In this document: positions 22,975 through 30,229 of the stretch, piece after piece
Layout: each line of letters opens with the position of its first letter
Numbering within the stretch: position 1 is the stretch's first letter
DNA from: Firm-04 sp045600205
GTDB lineage: Bacteria > Bacillota > Clostridia > Oscillospirales > Ruminococcaceae
Direction of reading: 5' to 3'
NCBI GenBank assembly: GCA_045600205.1
Contig: JAZRXM010000017.1
Span: 1 to 30,229 of the forward strand
Length of the DNA stretch: 30,229 bases
Notes under the pieces: generated by a model
The model's input: the letters and a program-made list of their open reading frames with translations, nothing else
The model's database searches: none
What the model was told of the DNA's origin: nothing
Made by a program: the position numbers and the translations under genes

Positions 22975-24738
22975 ATGGATATTTTTGACGTATTATCAAT
23001 GATTGGCGGTTTGTGCCTGTTCTTGTTTGGCATGAACCTGATGGGTCAGGCTCTGGAACGGCGTGCCGGCGGAAAAATGCAGTCGCTGCTTTCAAAAATG
23101 ACCACGAATAAGTTTGCAGGATTCCTGACCGGATGCGGCGTTACGGCTGTGATTCAAAGTTCCTCGGCTACAACCGTTATGGTCGTCGGATTTGTCAATT
23201 CCGGCTTGATGACTTTGAAACAAGCCATAAATGTAATTATGGGTGCCAACGTCGGCACGACCGTTACCGGATGGATCTTATCTCTCAGCGGCATTGGCGG
23301 CGACAGTGTGTGGGTAAGGCTTTTAAAACCTGCTTCATTTACGCCGATTCTTGCATTGATCGGCATTATTCTATATATGTTTACCAAAAAGCATACCAAA
23401 AAAGACACCGGAATGATTCTGCTTGGTTTTGCAACATTGATGTTCGGTATGGAAACGATGACTTCTGCCGTTTCCGGACTTGCGGAAGTTCCGCAGTTCC
23501 AACAGCTGTTTTTAATGTTCAAAAACCCGATTCTCGGTCTTCTTGCAGGTGCGCTGCTGACTGCGATTATTCAGTCCAGTTCCGCATCTGTTGGTATTTT
23601 GCAGGCGCTTGCCATGACCGGACAGGTTTCTTACGGCGCGGCGATTCCGATTGTATTGGGTGATGCGATCGGTACTTGTGTGACTGCAATGCTGTCCTCT
23701 GTCGGCGCAAAAAAAGAAGCCAAACGTGCTGCTGTGGTCCACCTTCTTTTCAATATCATCGGTGCAACAATCTGGCTTGGAATATACTCAATTCTTCGTG
23801 CAATCTTTATGCCTGCTATTCTTGACAGTCCGGCAACGCTTGTCGGTATCGCGGTTGTCAATACTGCCTTCAAGCTGCTTTCCACAATGGTACTCCTTCC
23901 GACATCTACCCTGCTTGAAAAGCTTGCTTACAAGATCGTACCGGATGCAAAATATGAAGAAAAGACCGTCAAGCTGGATAACAGACTTCTTGTAACGCCG
24001 CCGCTGGCTCTTGGTCAAGCTCGTTCTGTGACAGCTGAAATGGCAGAAATATCTGTACTTGCAATGATGAATGCCATTGATACATTTACGGAATATACAA
24101 AGGATAAAGCAGAAAAAATCAGAAACGATGAAAATAACTGTGATGAACTGGAAGACACGCTCGGCACATATCTGATTAAACTGAGTGCTGAACAACTGGG
24201 TCAAAACGAAAGTGAGGAGGCTGCTGAACTATTAAAGGTGATCGGCGACTTTGAACGTATTTCAGACCATGCTGTAAATATACTGGAGTCTGCTGAAGAA
24301 CTACGTGATAAAAATCTGACCTTGACAGAGGAGGCACTGAGAGAGTACGATGTTATATCAGCGGCTGTCAAGGAAGTTCTTGATTCAACATTGAAAGCGT
24401 TCTGCAACGGGGATCTTTCTGTCGCTTCCACTGTAGAACCGCTGGAACAGGTGATCGATGCCTTGAAAGAACAGCTTCGTACCAATCACATCTTCCGTAT
24501 GCAGAATGGAAAATGTACTGCACAGGTAGGATTTGTCTGGGCTGATGTCTTATCAAACCTTGAGCGCGTTAGTGACCATTGTTCCAATATTGCCGGGTGT
24601 GTAATTGATGCTGCAGAGCATAATCTGAATGTGCATGAAACGCTTCGGCAGACACGTCTCTCTAATACGAAATATGATGAAATGTTCCGTGAATATTCTA
24701 AAAAATACCTGACGAATTTTTGTCGCTTCTTCAGCTAA
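22975..24738 (+). CDS. Na+/phosphate cotransporter with PhoU-like C-terminal domain (NptA/YjbB type)
   Basis: A 587-residue protein. The membrane half has the NptA/PNaS inverted repeat, each with QSSSA: VIQSSSATTVMVVGF and IIQSSSASVGILQA, with GANVGTT and GDAIGTC around them. From about residue 350 there is a soluble helical PhoU-like tail with two repeats, VIGDFERISDHAVNILE and SNLERVSDHCSNIAG. It should move phosphate with sodium. PhoU-like tails often regulate transport or signalling. It is transcribed separately from its own Pho-box promoter, which links it to the regulator-kinase pair upstream. A weak AAGGAA precedes the start. Confidence 0.88.
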   Translation: MDIFDVLSMIGGLCLFLFGMNLMGQALERRAGGKMQSLLSKMTTNKFAGFLTGCGVTAVIQSSSATTVMVVGFVNSGLMTLKQAINVIMGANVGTTVTGWILSLSGIGGDSVWVRLLKPASFTPILALIGIILYMFTKKHTKKDTGMILLGFATLMFGMETMTSAVSGLAEVPQFQQLFLMFKNPILGLLAGALLTAIIQSSSASVGILQALAMTGQVSYGAAIPIVLGDAIGTCVTAMLSSVGAKKEAKRAAVVHLLFNIIGATIWLGIYSILRAIFMPAILDSPATLVGIAVVNTAFKLLSTMVLLPTSTLLEKLAYKIVPDAKYEEKTVKLDNRLLVTPPLALGQARSVTAEMAEISVLAMMNAIDTFTEYTKDKAEKIRNDENNCDELEDTLGTYLIKLSAEQLGQNESEEAAELLKVIGDFERISDHAVNILESAEELRDKNLTLTEEALREYDVISAAVKEVLDSTLKAFCNGDLSVASTVEPLEQVIDALKEQLRTNHIFRMQNGKCTAQVGFVWADVLSNLERVSDHCSNIAGCVIDAAEHNLNVHETLRQTRLSNTKYDEMFREYSKKYLTNFCRFFS

Positions 24739-24915
24739 TTCGGCAGATTGTCTTCTGTTTACAGTTATCTCGTATCTGAGCATATCATCGGGAAACAGCT
24801 TTTCCGCAAGCTCATAGAACTTTACAGAATCCAGTGTAGCATTATCATCAGCTTCGTAATCGTAAATTGATTGACAGCGATCTCCTGCAACTCACGCCAA
24901 CTGCCGACAGAATAA
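24739..24915 (-). pseudogene. Remnant of an unidentified minus-strand gene
   Basis: On the minus strand this holds a coding-like stretch including DDNATLDSVKFYELAEKLFP and DDMLRYEITVNRRQSAE. There is no ribosome site, and an in-frame TGA breaks the 5' side. The reading frame runs directly into the antisense of the transporter gene, so the original gene is cut at the cassette edge. A shorter stretch encodes RCQ as does the remnant at 20303-20458, and the DNA around GTAAATTGA...CAGCG...TCCTG is shared. The family is not recognised. Confidence 0.4.
24862..24896 (+). repeat. Imperfect repeat flanking the phosphate cassette (right copy)
   Basis: GTAAATTGATTGACAGCGATCTCCTGCAACTC-like sequence here resembles 20430-20457 (GTAAATTGACAGCG, then TCCTGTAATCTC) in the same orientation. 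The match is imperfect, with a 4-base insertion, and could be common ancestry of the two remnants rather than a mobile-element end. Confidence 0.35.
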
Positions 24916-25007
24916 CGCAGTTACGATCTCAATAGAAAAAGTGTATCTTCCGCTATCTATTGCAGGAGCATATAATAGCAAGTGCTTTTTTGTTTGGCAA
25001 AATCAGC

Positions 25008-25217
25008 TTATGCAATTGCAGTGACCGTGTAGCCAGCATCTTCCACAGCAGATTTGAGCGTATCTTCTGCGATTTCCTGACTGAGAGTAACGATTGCAGT
25101 GCCGTTGGTGTGACTAACTTCTGCGCTCACGACACCGTTGATTGCCTCAAGAGCTTTGCGAACGTGTGCCTCGCAGTGTCCGCACATCATGCCCTCGATG
25201 TTCATGGTCTTGGTCAT
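25008..25217 (-). CDS. copZ: Possible free CopZ copper chaperone from an internal start in copA
   Basis: This is a nested 69-residue product in the same frame as the last part of CopA. Its ATG (25215-25217) has GGAGG 8 bases upstream on the minus strand, preceded by AAAA, which is as good as any start in the window. It would encode a complete heavy-metal-associated domain with GMMCGHC. Whether it is translated separately is inferred. A similar outcome, a chaperone made from the same gene as the pump, is known in E. coli copA by frameshifting, so the logic has a precedent though not the mechanism. Confidence 0.5.
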   Translation of the reverse strand: MTKTMNIEGMMCGHCEAHVRKALEAINGVVSAEVSHTNGTAIVTLSQEIAEDTLKSAVEDAGYTVTAIA

Positions 25218-27539
25218 GGATGTTTCCTCCTTTTCTGTGCTTATTTCTTCCAGAAGCGTGCGCAGGGTGTCCGCCGCAATGGGCTTGGCGGTTTTGCGGT
25301 CACGCTTCGGGGAATACAGTTGGAACAGATTGAGCCGCAGTGCATTGGAAACCACGCAAAAGCTGGAAAGACTCATTGCCACGGCTCCGAATATCGGATT
25401 CATTTGCCAGCCGAGCAGCCCGATCAGGCAGCCAGCCGCAAGCGGGATTCCGATGATATTATAGAAAAACGCCCAGAATAGATTTTCACGGATATTGCGA
25501 AGTGTTGCGCGGGAAAGGCGAATCGCGGCGGGGATATCGCTGAGCTTGCTGTTCATCAGGACGATATCAGCCGCATCGATCGCGACATCTGTTCCCGCAC
25601 CAATTGCAATGCCGATGTCGGCGCGGGTGAGTGCGGGGGCATCGTTGATGCCGTCACCGACCATAGTGACCTTGCCGAGCGTTTGCAGCTTGCGGATGAC
25701 CGTTTCCTTGCCGTCAGGGAGGACACCTGCAGCCACAAATTCTACGCCTGCCTGCTTGCTGACCGCGTTTGCTGTGCGGATGTTGTCGCCTGTCAGCATG
25801 ATAACGGGGAGTCCCATTTGCTGTAATTCCCGAATCGCGGCAGGGCTTTCCGGTTTGATGCTGTCCGCGACTGCAATGATGCCGAGCAGCTGGCTGTTTT
25901 GGGTAAACAGCAACGGCGTATTTCCTGTATCTGCGAGATTTTGAATTTCCTGTTTCCATGGGTCGCTGAGGCTTGTTTGCTTTGCAATATAGCGGAATGA
26001 CCCGCCGCAGAGCAGATTACCATTTTGCATGGCAGTCAGACCATTGCCTGCCATTGCGCGGAAGTCGGTGACATCCTCTGCCTCGATGCCGCGTTGCTTT
26101 GCCTCATTGACAATTGCAAATGCAAGTGGATGCTCACTTTTTGATTCCAGTGTGAGTGCCGTGCGTAAAAGATCTGTTTCGGTGATACCCTCTGCGGGAA
26201 GTAGTTTTGTGACCTGTGGCTCGCCGCTGGTGATGGTGCCTGTTTTGTCCAGTACGATCATTTGCGTTTTGCCGGCTTCTTCGAGCGAAACCGCCGTTTT
26301 GAACAGGATGCCATGTTTTGCTCCGACTCCGTTGGCAACCATAATCGCAACGGGCGTGGCAAGTCCCAGGGCGCACGGGCAGCTGATTACCAGCACCGAA
26401 ATGGCGCGCGTCAACGCGAATGATGCCGTTTTGCCCATCAGAAGCCATATGATCAAGGTCACAGCAGAAATGCCCATGACCGCAGGTACAAAAATACCTG
26501 ATACGCGATCAGCGATTTTTGCAATGGGAGCTTTGGTTGCTGCGGCATCGCTGACCATGCGAATGATCTGTGAAAGTGTTGTATCTTCGCCCACACGGGT
26601 CGCTTTGCATTTGAGAAATCCTGATTGATTGACAGTTGCGGCGGAAACCATACTGTTCACTGTCTTGTCAACAGGAATGCTTTCACCAGTCAGCGCGGAT
26701 TCATTGACTGCTGTGCTGCCCTCCAGCACAATGCCGTCTGCCGGGATGCTTTCGCCCGGTTTTACGAGAAAAACATCGTCTTTTTGTATTTCAGTGGCGG
26801 GAATGACCTGCTCTGCGCCATTGCGGATGACTGCGGCGGTTTGCGGCGCAAGTTGCATCAGTGAGCGGAGTGCATTGGTGGTTTTGCCCTTGCTGCGTGA
26901 TTCCAGCAGTTTTCCCACGGTAATCAGTGTGACAATCATGGCGGCAGATTCAAAATAGAATTCCCGCATCCATGGCATGGCAGCAGCCGTACCATCTCGG
27001 CTTTGCGCGATGCACATACGAATCAGCGCGTAAATGCTCCAGAAATATGATGCAGATGAGCCCAAGGCTACAAGGGTATCCATGTTGGGAGCACGGTGCA
27101 GTAATCCCTTGCAACCTGAAATGAAAAACTGTCTGTTGATGACCAGAATCACGGTTGTCAGCAGAAGTTGTATGATTCCCAGCAAAGCGGGGCGATTGCC
27201 GAGTACAGTTGGCAGCGGCAGATGCAGTAACATTTGTCCCATAGAAAAATAAAGCAGAATCAGTAGAAATCCGATGCTGAAAAGGAGTCTGCGTTTGAGT
27301 TTGTCTGTTGTGTGGTCGTGGAGAATCTGCGCTGCGGGATTTGCAGAAACAGCTGCGCCATAGCCTGCTGCCTTTACTGCTGCAATCACGGCATCCTCTG
27401 CGGCAGAGCCTTCTACGCCCATACTGCCCGTCAACAGGCTTACTGTGCAGGATGTGACACCCGCGACCTTGGAAACGGCTTGCTCCACCCGAGCCTGACA
27501 CGCCGCGCAAGACATTCCTGTGACGTGATACTGTTTCAT
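25008..27539 (-). CDS. copA: Copper-exporting P1B-type ATPase with C-terminal CopZ-like domain (CopA)
   Basis: An 843-residue copper pump. An N-terminal metal-binding domain has GMSCAAC (Cys11, Cys14). Eight expected membrane segments include the transport motif SCPCALG (about 387-389). TGES (284-287), DKTGT (431-435) and GDGINDAP complete the catalytic cycle motifs. After the last helices, a linker leads to a second metal-binding domain with GMMCGHC (Cys786, Cys789), a CopZ-like copper chaperone module in an unusual C-terminal position. It exports Cu+ from the cytosol. The ATG at 27539 has GAGGT 7 bases upstream. An internal in-frame start with a perfect ribosome site (25217) could yield the chaperone alone. 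Confidence 0.92.
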   Translation of the reverse strand: MKQYHVTGMSCAACQARVEQAVSKVAGVTSCTVSLLTGSMGVEGSAAEDAVIAAVKAAGYGAAVSANPAAQILHDHTTDKLKRRLLFSIGFLLILLYFSMGQMLLHLPLPTVLGNRPALLGIIQLLLTTVILVINRQFFISGCKGLLHRAPNMDTLVALGSSASYFWSIYALIRMCIAQSRDGTAAAMPWMREFYFESAAMIVTLITVGKLLESRSKGKTTNALRSLMQLAPQTAAVIRNGAEQVIPATEIQKDDVFLVKPGESIPADGIVLEGSTAVNESALTGESIPVDKTVNSMVSAATVNQSGFLKCKATRVGEDTTLSQIIRMVSDAAATKAPIAKIADRVSGIFVPAVMGISAVTLIIWLLMGKTASFALTRAISVLVISCPCALGLATPVAIMVANGVGAKHGILFKTAVSLEEAGKTQMIVLDKTGTITSGEPQVTKLLPAEGITETDLLRTALTLESKSEHPLAFAIVNEAKQRGIEAEDVTDFRAMAGNGLTAMQNGNLLCGGSFRYIAKQTSLSDPWKQEIQNLADTGNTPLLFTQNSQLLGIIAVADSIKPESPAAIRELQQMGLPVIMLTGDNIRTANAVSKQAGVEFVAAGVLPDGKETVIRKLQTLGKVTMVGDGINDAPALTRADIGIAIGAGTDVAIDAADIVLMNSKLSDIPAAIRLSRATLRNIRENLFWAFFYNIIGIPLAAGCLIGLLGWQMNPIFGAVAMSLSSFCVVSNALRLNLFQLYSPKRDRKTAKPIAADTLRTLLEEISTEKEETSMTKTMNIEGMMCGHCEAHVRKALEAINGVVSAEVSHTNGTAIVTLSQEIAEDTLKSAVEDAGYTVTAIA
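25226..25234 (-). promoter_or_regulatory. Strong internal ribosome-binding site within copA
   Basis: AAAAGGAGG lies on the minus strand, 8 bases before the internal ATG at 25217. It decides the case for a nested CopZ. Confidence 0.6.
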
Positions 27540-27580
27540 TGGATGTACCTCATTTCGTTGGATCAATTCGTTCATGATTT

Positions 27581-27610
27581 ATTATATACCGTCTGGAGGA
27601 TTTCTGTCAA
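27581..27610 (-). promoter_or_regulatory. Promoter of copA
   Basis: On the minus strand, TTGACA (27605-27610), an 18-base spacer and TATAAT (27581-27586) lie about 45 bases before the ATG at 27539. No clear CsoR or CopY operator was recognised in the flanks. Confidence 0.75.
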
Positions 27611-27713
27611 GTGCCGGTCATTTGGAACAACTTTCCTGTCTGATTCTTGTGAGATGTTACAAAAAATTGTGCGCGGATTATGATCGTAAAAACATCTTTT
27701 TTTCTTGAAATGA

Positions 27714-27742
27714 TTGACAAATCCTTGGAAATGCGTTATAAT
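27714..27742 (+). promoter_or_regulatory. Consensus SigA promoter of the LppM-like lipoprotein
   Basis: TTGACA (27714-27719), 17 bases and TATAAT (27737-27742) precede a 70-base leader to the ATG at 27819. Confidence 0.9.
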
Positions 27743-27818
27743 ATTATTCATTACACTGCTTTTTGGATGTTTCAAATTGATTCGTTTGGATGCCAAAAAT
27801 GAATGGGGGAATCTGATT

Positions 27819-28514
27819 ATGAAAAAACGATCTATTTGCTTTTTCACTATGCTGGTTATTTGCTTGTGTACCCTGACTGGTTGTATACGCTATCAGGCAG
27901 AAGTGGAGATTATGCCAAATGGCTGTCTGAATGTCACCATGGAATATTCTACGATGAAAGAACTCTATGATCAAATTGGTGATTATATGGATATGCAGCC
28001 ATATAAAGATGCCGGTTTTTCCGTTCTTCCTTACGATGACGGCGATTATAAGGGTTATCGGATGGAAAAACTGAATTACGATCCTGCAAGCGCCAATCTC
28101 CCAGAGGATTCCATTGATAAACAGTTTGCATTTAAGAAAAAAGATGATGGCTGCTATCGGGTCGCGATTCCTGTTTCGGCACTTTACGGCAATCGTTCTG
28201 CTTCTGATTTTGCTTCCATGCGGGAAGTTGTCAAAAGTCAGAACGGTTATATGAAACTGACCGTAAAGCTGCCCTGTGAGCCTGAGTATTCCAATGCGAC
28301 CTACCAGAACGGCAATGAAATGACATGGGATCTCTTGCAGCTGACGGGTGATGAACTGGTTGTGGAGTTTAAGTACAATTTCTTCCTGCACCGTTTGTTC
28401 AGCGACTATTTGTTTATTGTGATTGCAGTCGGCGCAGTGCTGCTTGTACTGATCGTATTCATCACTGTGCTTGCAGTCAGAAAAAAGCGCAACAGCAATT
28501 ACGGTTATTATTGA
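27819..28514 (+). CDS. Lipoprotein with C-terminal membrane helix (LppM-like)
   Basis: A 231-residue protein with a signal ending in lipobox LTGC, then a beta-rich domain that opens with EVEIMPNGCLNVTMEYS, a pattern seen in LppM/DUF3153-type lipoproteins. A strong membrane helix (about 198-220) and a basic, Tyr-ending tail close the protein. It is thus anchored at both ends. Function is unknown. GGGGGAAT precedes the ATG at 27819; the in-frame extension upstream lies in the promoter region. It is a single-gene unit followed by a bidirectional terminator. Confidence 0.75.
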   Translation: MKKRSICFFTMLVICLCTLTGCIRYQAEVEIMPNGCLNVTMEYSTMKELYDQIGDYMDMQPYKDAGFSVLPYDDGDYKGYRMEKLNYDPASANLPEDSIDKQFAFKKKDDGCYRVAIPVSALYGNRSASDFASMREVVKSQNGYMKLTVKLPCEPEYSNATYQNGNEMTWDLLQLTGDELVVEFKYNFFLHRLFSDYLFIVIAVGAVLLVLIVFITVLAVRKKRNSNYGYY

Positions 28515-28521
28515 ATCTAAA

Positions 28522-28554
28522 AAATCCCTTCGGATACAAGCTCCGAAGGGATTT
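28522..28554. terminator. Bidirectional terminator
   Basis: A 13-bp perfect stem (28522-28534 with 28542-28554), with T-rich flanks on both strands, separates the converging lipoprotein and glycosyltransferase genes. Confidence 0.9.
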
Positions 28555-28558
28555 TTGA

Positions 28559-30181
28559 TTATGCGGCGGGCGGGTCAAACCGATAAGCGACCATCGGGCT
28601 GATGTGTGTGGTTTCCCGACCGAGATAGGTGGCTTTCCAACCTGCCATTTCTTCAAAATACCTGACAATTCTTGATTCTGAGAAATAGTCGCCGTAGAAG
28701 TTGTATTCATCCATTTCATCTTCGCTCAACTCATTGTTTTCCAGTCTTTCGTAGAATTCATCGTCTAACAGCATCATTTTATCGAAAACCAAGAGGAATG
28801 GTTCGTTTTTGTCAAAAAGCTTCTGGTACTCGGCTTTCTGGTAATCTTTGAGGAACCCTTGATCATAAATTGTTGTTTCGTATACTTCCTTGGCATCCTC
28901 GAACATCAGACCGTACTGAGTCATGTAAAGCTGATGCGATACCAGCAGGATACAGGATTGGTCTTTGATGAATTCAGAAAGACGACCGTGATCCATATCA
29001 GCGTGTTGGACAAATTGCGGTTCGTATTTTTGATTCTGTGTAAACAGAACGAGTCCAAAGCAGGCGGTCAGTACAATATACAACGTATTGCGGAACCATT
29101 TTCGTGAGAAGGCTTTGCCGAACAGATAAAGCAGGGCGACAATGGCGGCGTAAAGCAACGGCGGAATCATATAAATATATCTGACAGAGTCGTCTTCCAT
29201 GACATTGTAATCCGAAGTACATCCAGTAAATATGATGTAGATTGTGCTGGATATAAACAATAGCAGTAATGCTGCGATGTACTTTTTACATGCACGGAAA
29301 ATGATTTTGCAGCGCTCTTTGAATGCAGGAAAATGTGCTTTGATTTCCTTGCGGAATACAAAAGCGAGCAACAACAGCGTGGGAATTGCAAGCATGGAAA
29401 CGGCTTTTGTATATAGCCAGAAATCTGATACTTCAACCACACCAAATCCAAGTGTTGATTGAAGAAACTTATTTAGGTAAAGAACAACGTCCATCCAAAA
29501 AATGCGTTCTTCTGAGGTACCAAACATGACATCAGTTGTGAACAAATGCTTGAAGGTGGCAGGAAATGCTGCAAACGATAGCAGAATGCCAATCAACGCA
29601 GCGAATCCAAAACAGAACATTCGCTTCCAATTTCGTTTGCAGATCAGGTACAGACAAATTAAAGCTGTGACCAAGAACGCGAAAATCAGGAATAAATGTG
29701 CAGTCATGGCACCGCAAAATGCAGTTAATCCTATAGCAATCCAGTCTTTTACGCAAAAACGATCTTTTCTGATTGCTTTAATAGAATAGTATGTATACAT
29801 CACTGCGAGCATTGTCAGCATTGCATAAAAGCGCAAAAACAGAAAGTTTCCGATTGCGCTTAGGCTGAATGCCCAACCAGCGACCACCAACAACGCCGCA
29901 TTTTGGGAACGGCAAAGCTGAATGACCAACAGATACAGGAAAATTTGTGTGACAATAAAGCAGATCAGATTAATGCTGAAGGCGTACCACCATGAGAACT
30001 GATCACAAAACACAGAACAAATCGTGTGGAGAATCGCATAATGCAAGGGTGGATTCGTATCTTCCGTTTGATTGTGCCATACGGAATCATAACGGAATTT
30101 GGTATTTTCGTTGGTGCGTAAAAAGTATTTGAATTCGTCACCAGTCATCCAAACATCGTAGTTATATGACTTGCCATGCAC
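28559..30181 (-). CDS. GT39-like membrane glycosyltransferase, 5' end apparently incomplete
   Basis: At least 540 residues with about ten to twelve membrane helices and a soluble C-terminal domain of about 150 residues. The first loop contains DVWMTGDEFKYFLRTN and DTNPPLHYAILHTI, the acidic DE and PPL pattern of dolichyl/undecaprenyl-phosphate-sugar-dependent GT-C enzymes (PMT/ArnT type). In this family one membrane helix normally precedes this loop, but here the frame opens at GTG 30181 with no ribosome site and meets a TGA (30188-30190) upstream. The 5' end may be truncated, frameshifted, or an assembly artefact of the window end. The enzyme should transfer a sugar outside the membrane; acceptor and donor are unknown. 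Confidence 0.7.
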   Translation of the reverse strand: MHGKSYNYDVWMTGDEFKYFLRTNENTKFRYDSVWHNQTEDTNPPLHYAILHTICSVFCDQFSWWYAFSINLICFIVTQIFLYLLVIQLCRSQNAALLVVAGWAFSLSAIGNFLFLRFYAMLTMLAVMYTYYSIKAIRKDRFCVKDWIAIGLTAFCGAMTAHLFLIFAFLVTALICLYLICKRNWKRMFCFGFAALIGILLSFAAFPATFKHLFTTDVMFGTSEERIFWMDVVLYLNKFLQSTLGFGVVEVSDFWLYTKAVSMLAIPTLLLLAFVFRKEIKAHFPAFKERCKIIFRACKKYIAALLLLFISSTIYIIFTGCTSDYNVMEDDSVRYIYMIPPLLYAAIVALLYLFGKAFSRKWFRNTLYIVLTACFGLVLFTQNQKYEPQFVQHADMDHGRLSEFIKDQSCILLVSHQLYMTQYGLMFEDAKEVYETTIYDQGFLKDYQKAEYQKLFDKNEPFLLVFDKMMLLDDEFYERLENNELSEDEMDEYNFYGDYFSESRIVRYFEEMAGWKATYLGRETTHISPMVAYRFDPPAA

Positions 30182-30229
30182 TACCGCTCAAAAATGGACG
30201 GTAAAAACTATTTGAAAGGCCGTAAGAAT

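Noticed and set aside
24964..24990. AGCA/TGCT with T-run between the transporter and copA genes
   Set aside because: The stem is only 4 bp; too weak to call a terminator for either converging gene.
27540..27610. CsoR- or CopY-type operator before copA
   Set aside because: The region around TATACCGTCTGGAGG has no convincing GC-rich palindrome or TACANNTGTA pair.
27652..27703. AGATGTT/AACATCT inverted repeat followed by T-run
   Set aside because: The loop is over 30 bases, the stem is AT-rich and short, and no plus-strand gene lies upstream to be terminated.
30194..30229. Plus-strand ATG with 12 open codons at the window edge
   Set aside because: There is no ribosome site and it is too short to judge; it overlaps the uncertain 5' region of the glycosyltransferase.
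1..30229. CRISPR arrays, tRNA or rRNA genes, insertion sequences and prophage genes
   Set aside because: I saw no regularly spaced repeats, no cloverleaf-like or rRNA-like stretches, and no transposase, integrase or phage structural proteins.

Overview
The window looks like a chromosomal segment of a Gram-positive gut or rumen clostridium, most likely Ruminococcus or a close relative in the Oscillospirales. The evidence is type I dockerin modules with Thr-rich linkers, lipoboxes, strong AGGAGG ribosome sites, canonical TTGACA/TATAAT promoters, a TM1266-type protein of [FeFe]-hydrogenase organisms, and energy-coupling-factor (ECF) vitamin transport. Genes are dense on both strands. No tRNA, rRNA, CRISPR array, prophage or intact insertion sequence was seen.

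Layout. 1-3105: the 3' end of an unknown gene, a membrane-anchored metallophosphoesterase, a minus-strand DUF3592-like membrane protein, an OB-fold-like lipoprotein and an AqpZ-type aquaporin. 3137-6596 (minus strand): a four-gene operon of a TM1266/HydS-like protein, FecCD permease, ABC ATPase and metal-chelate binding lipoprotein, behind a perfect promoter and a structured leader. 6613-6962: a 48-residue double-CxxC protein with its own promoter, upstream palindrome and terminator. 7206-7714: a GtrA-family flippase-like protein. 7721-10941 (minus): two tandem paralogous lipoproteins of unknown function. 11043-16563: an apparent six-gene operon with a Wzz/BY-kinase fusion, its PHP phosphatase, a DUF1919 protein, a secreted triple-dockerin protein, a radical SAM/SPASM enzyme and a zinc-ribbon membrane protein. 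16582-20219: a complete ECF transporter in two genes (EcfT, then a natural EcfA-EcfA'-S fusion). 20303-24960: a phosphate-sensing cassette (PhoP/PhoR-type two-component pair plus NptA/PhoU-type Na/Pi transporter) with two matching Pho boxes, bordered on both sides by opposite-strand gene remnants. 25008-27610 (minus): a CopA copper ATPase with a CopZ-like domain at its C terminus. 27714-28554: an LppM-like lipoprotein. 28559-window end (minus): a GT39-like membrane glycosyltransferase whose 5' end looks incomplete.

How the genes work together. The kinase/phosphatase pair should control export or chain length of a surface polysaccharide. The secreted dockerin protein and radical SAM enzyme sit in the same unit, so a post-translationally modified surface or scaffold-bound protein is possible. 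The Pho boxes imply a self-regulated phosphate response. The HydS-like protein and its ABC transporter suggest metal supply for hydrogenase maturation. CopA may yield both a pump and a free copper chaperone from one reading frame.

The most promising leads are the dockerin/radical SAM pair with repeated Tyr-Gly motifs, the internal CopZ start in copA, the structured leader of the HydS operon, and the remnants flanking the Pho cassette. All functional calls rest on reading motifs by eye; no database search was run.
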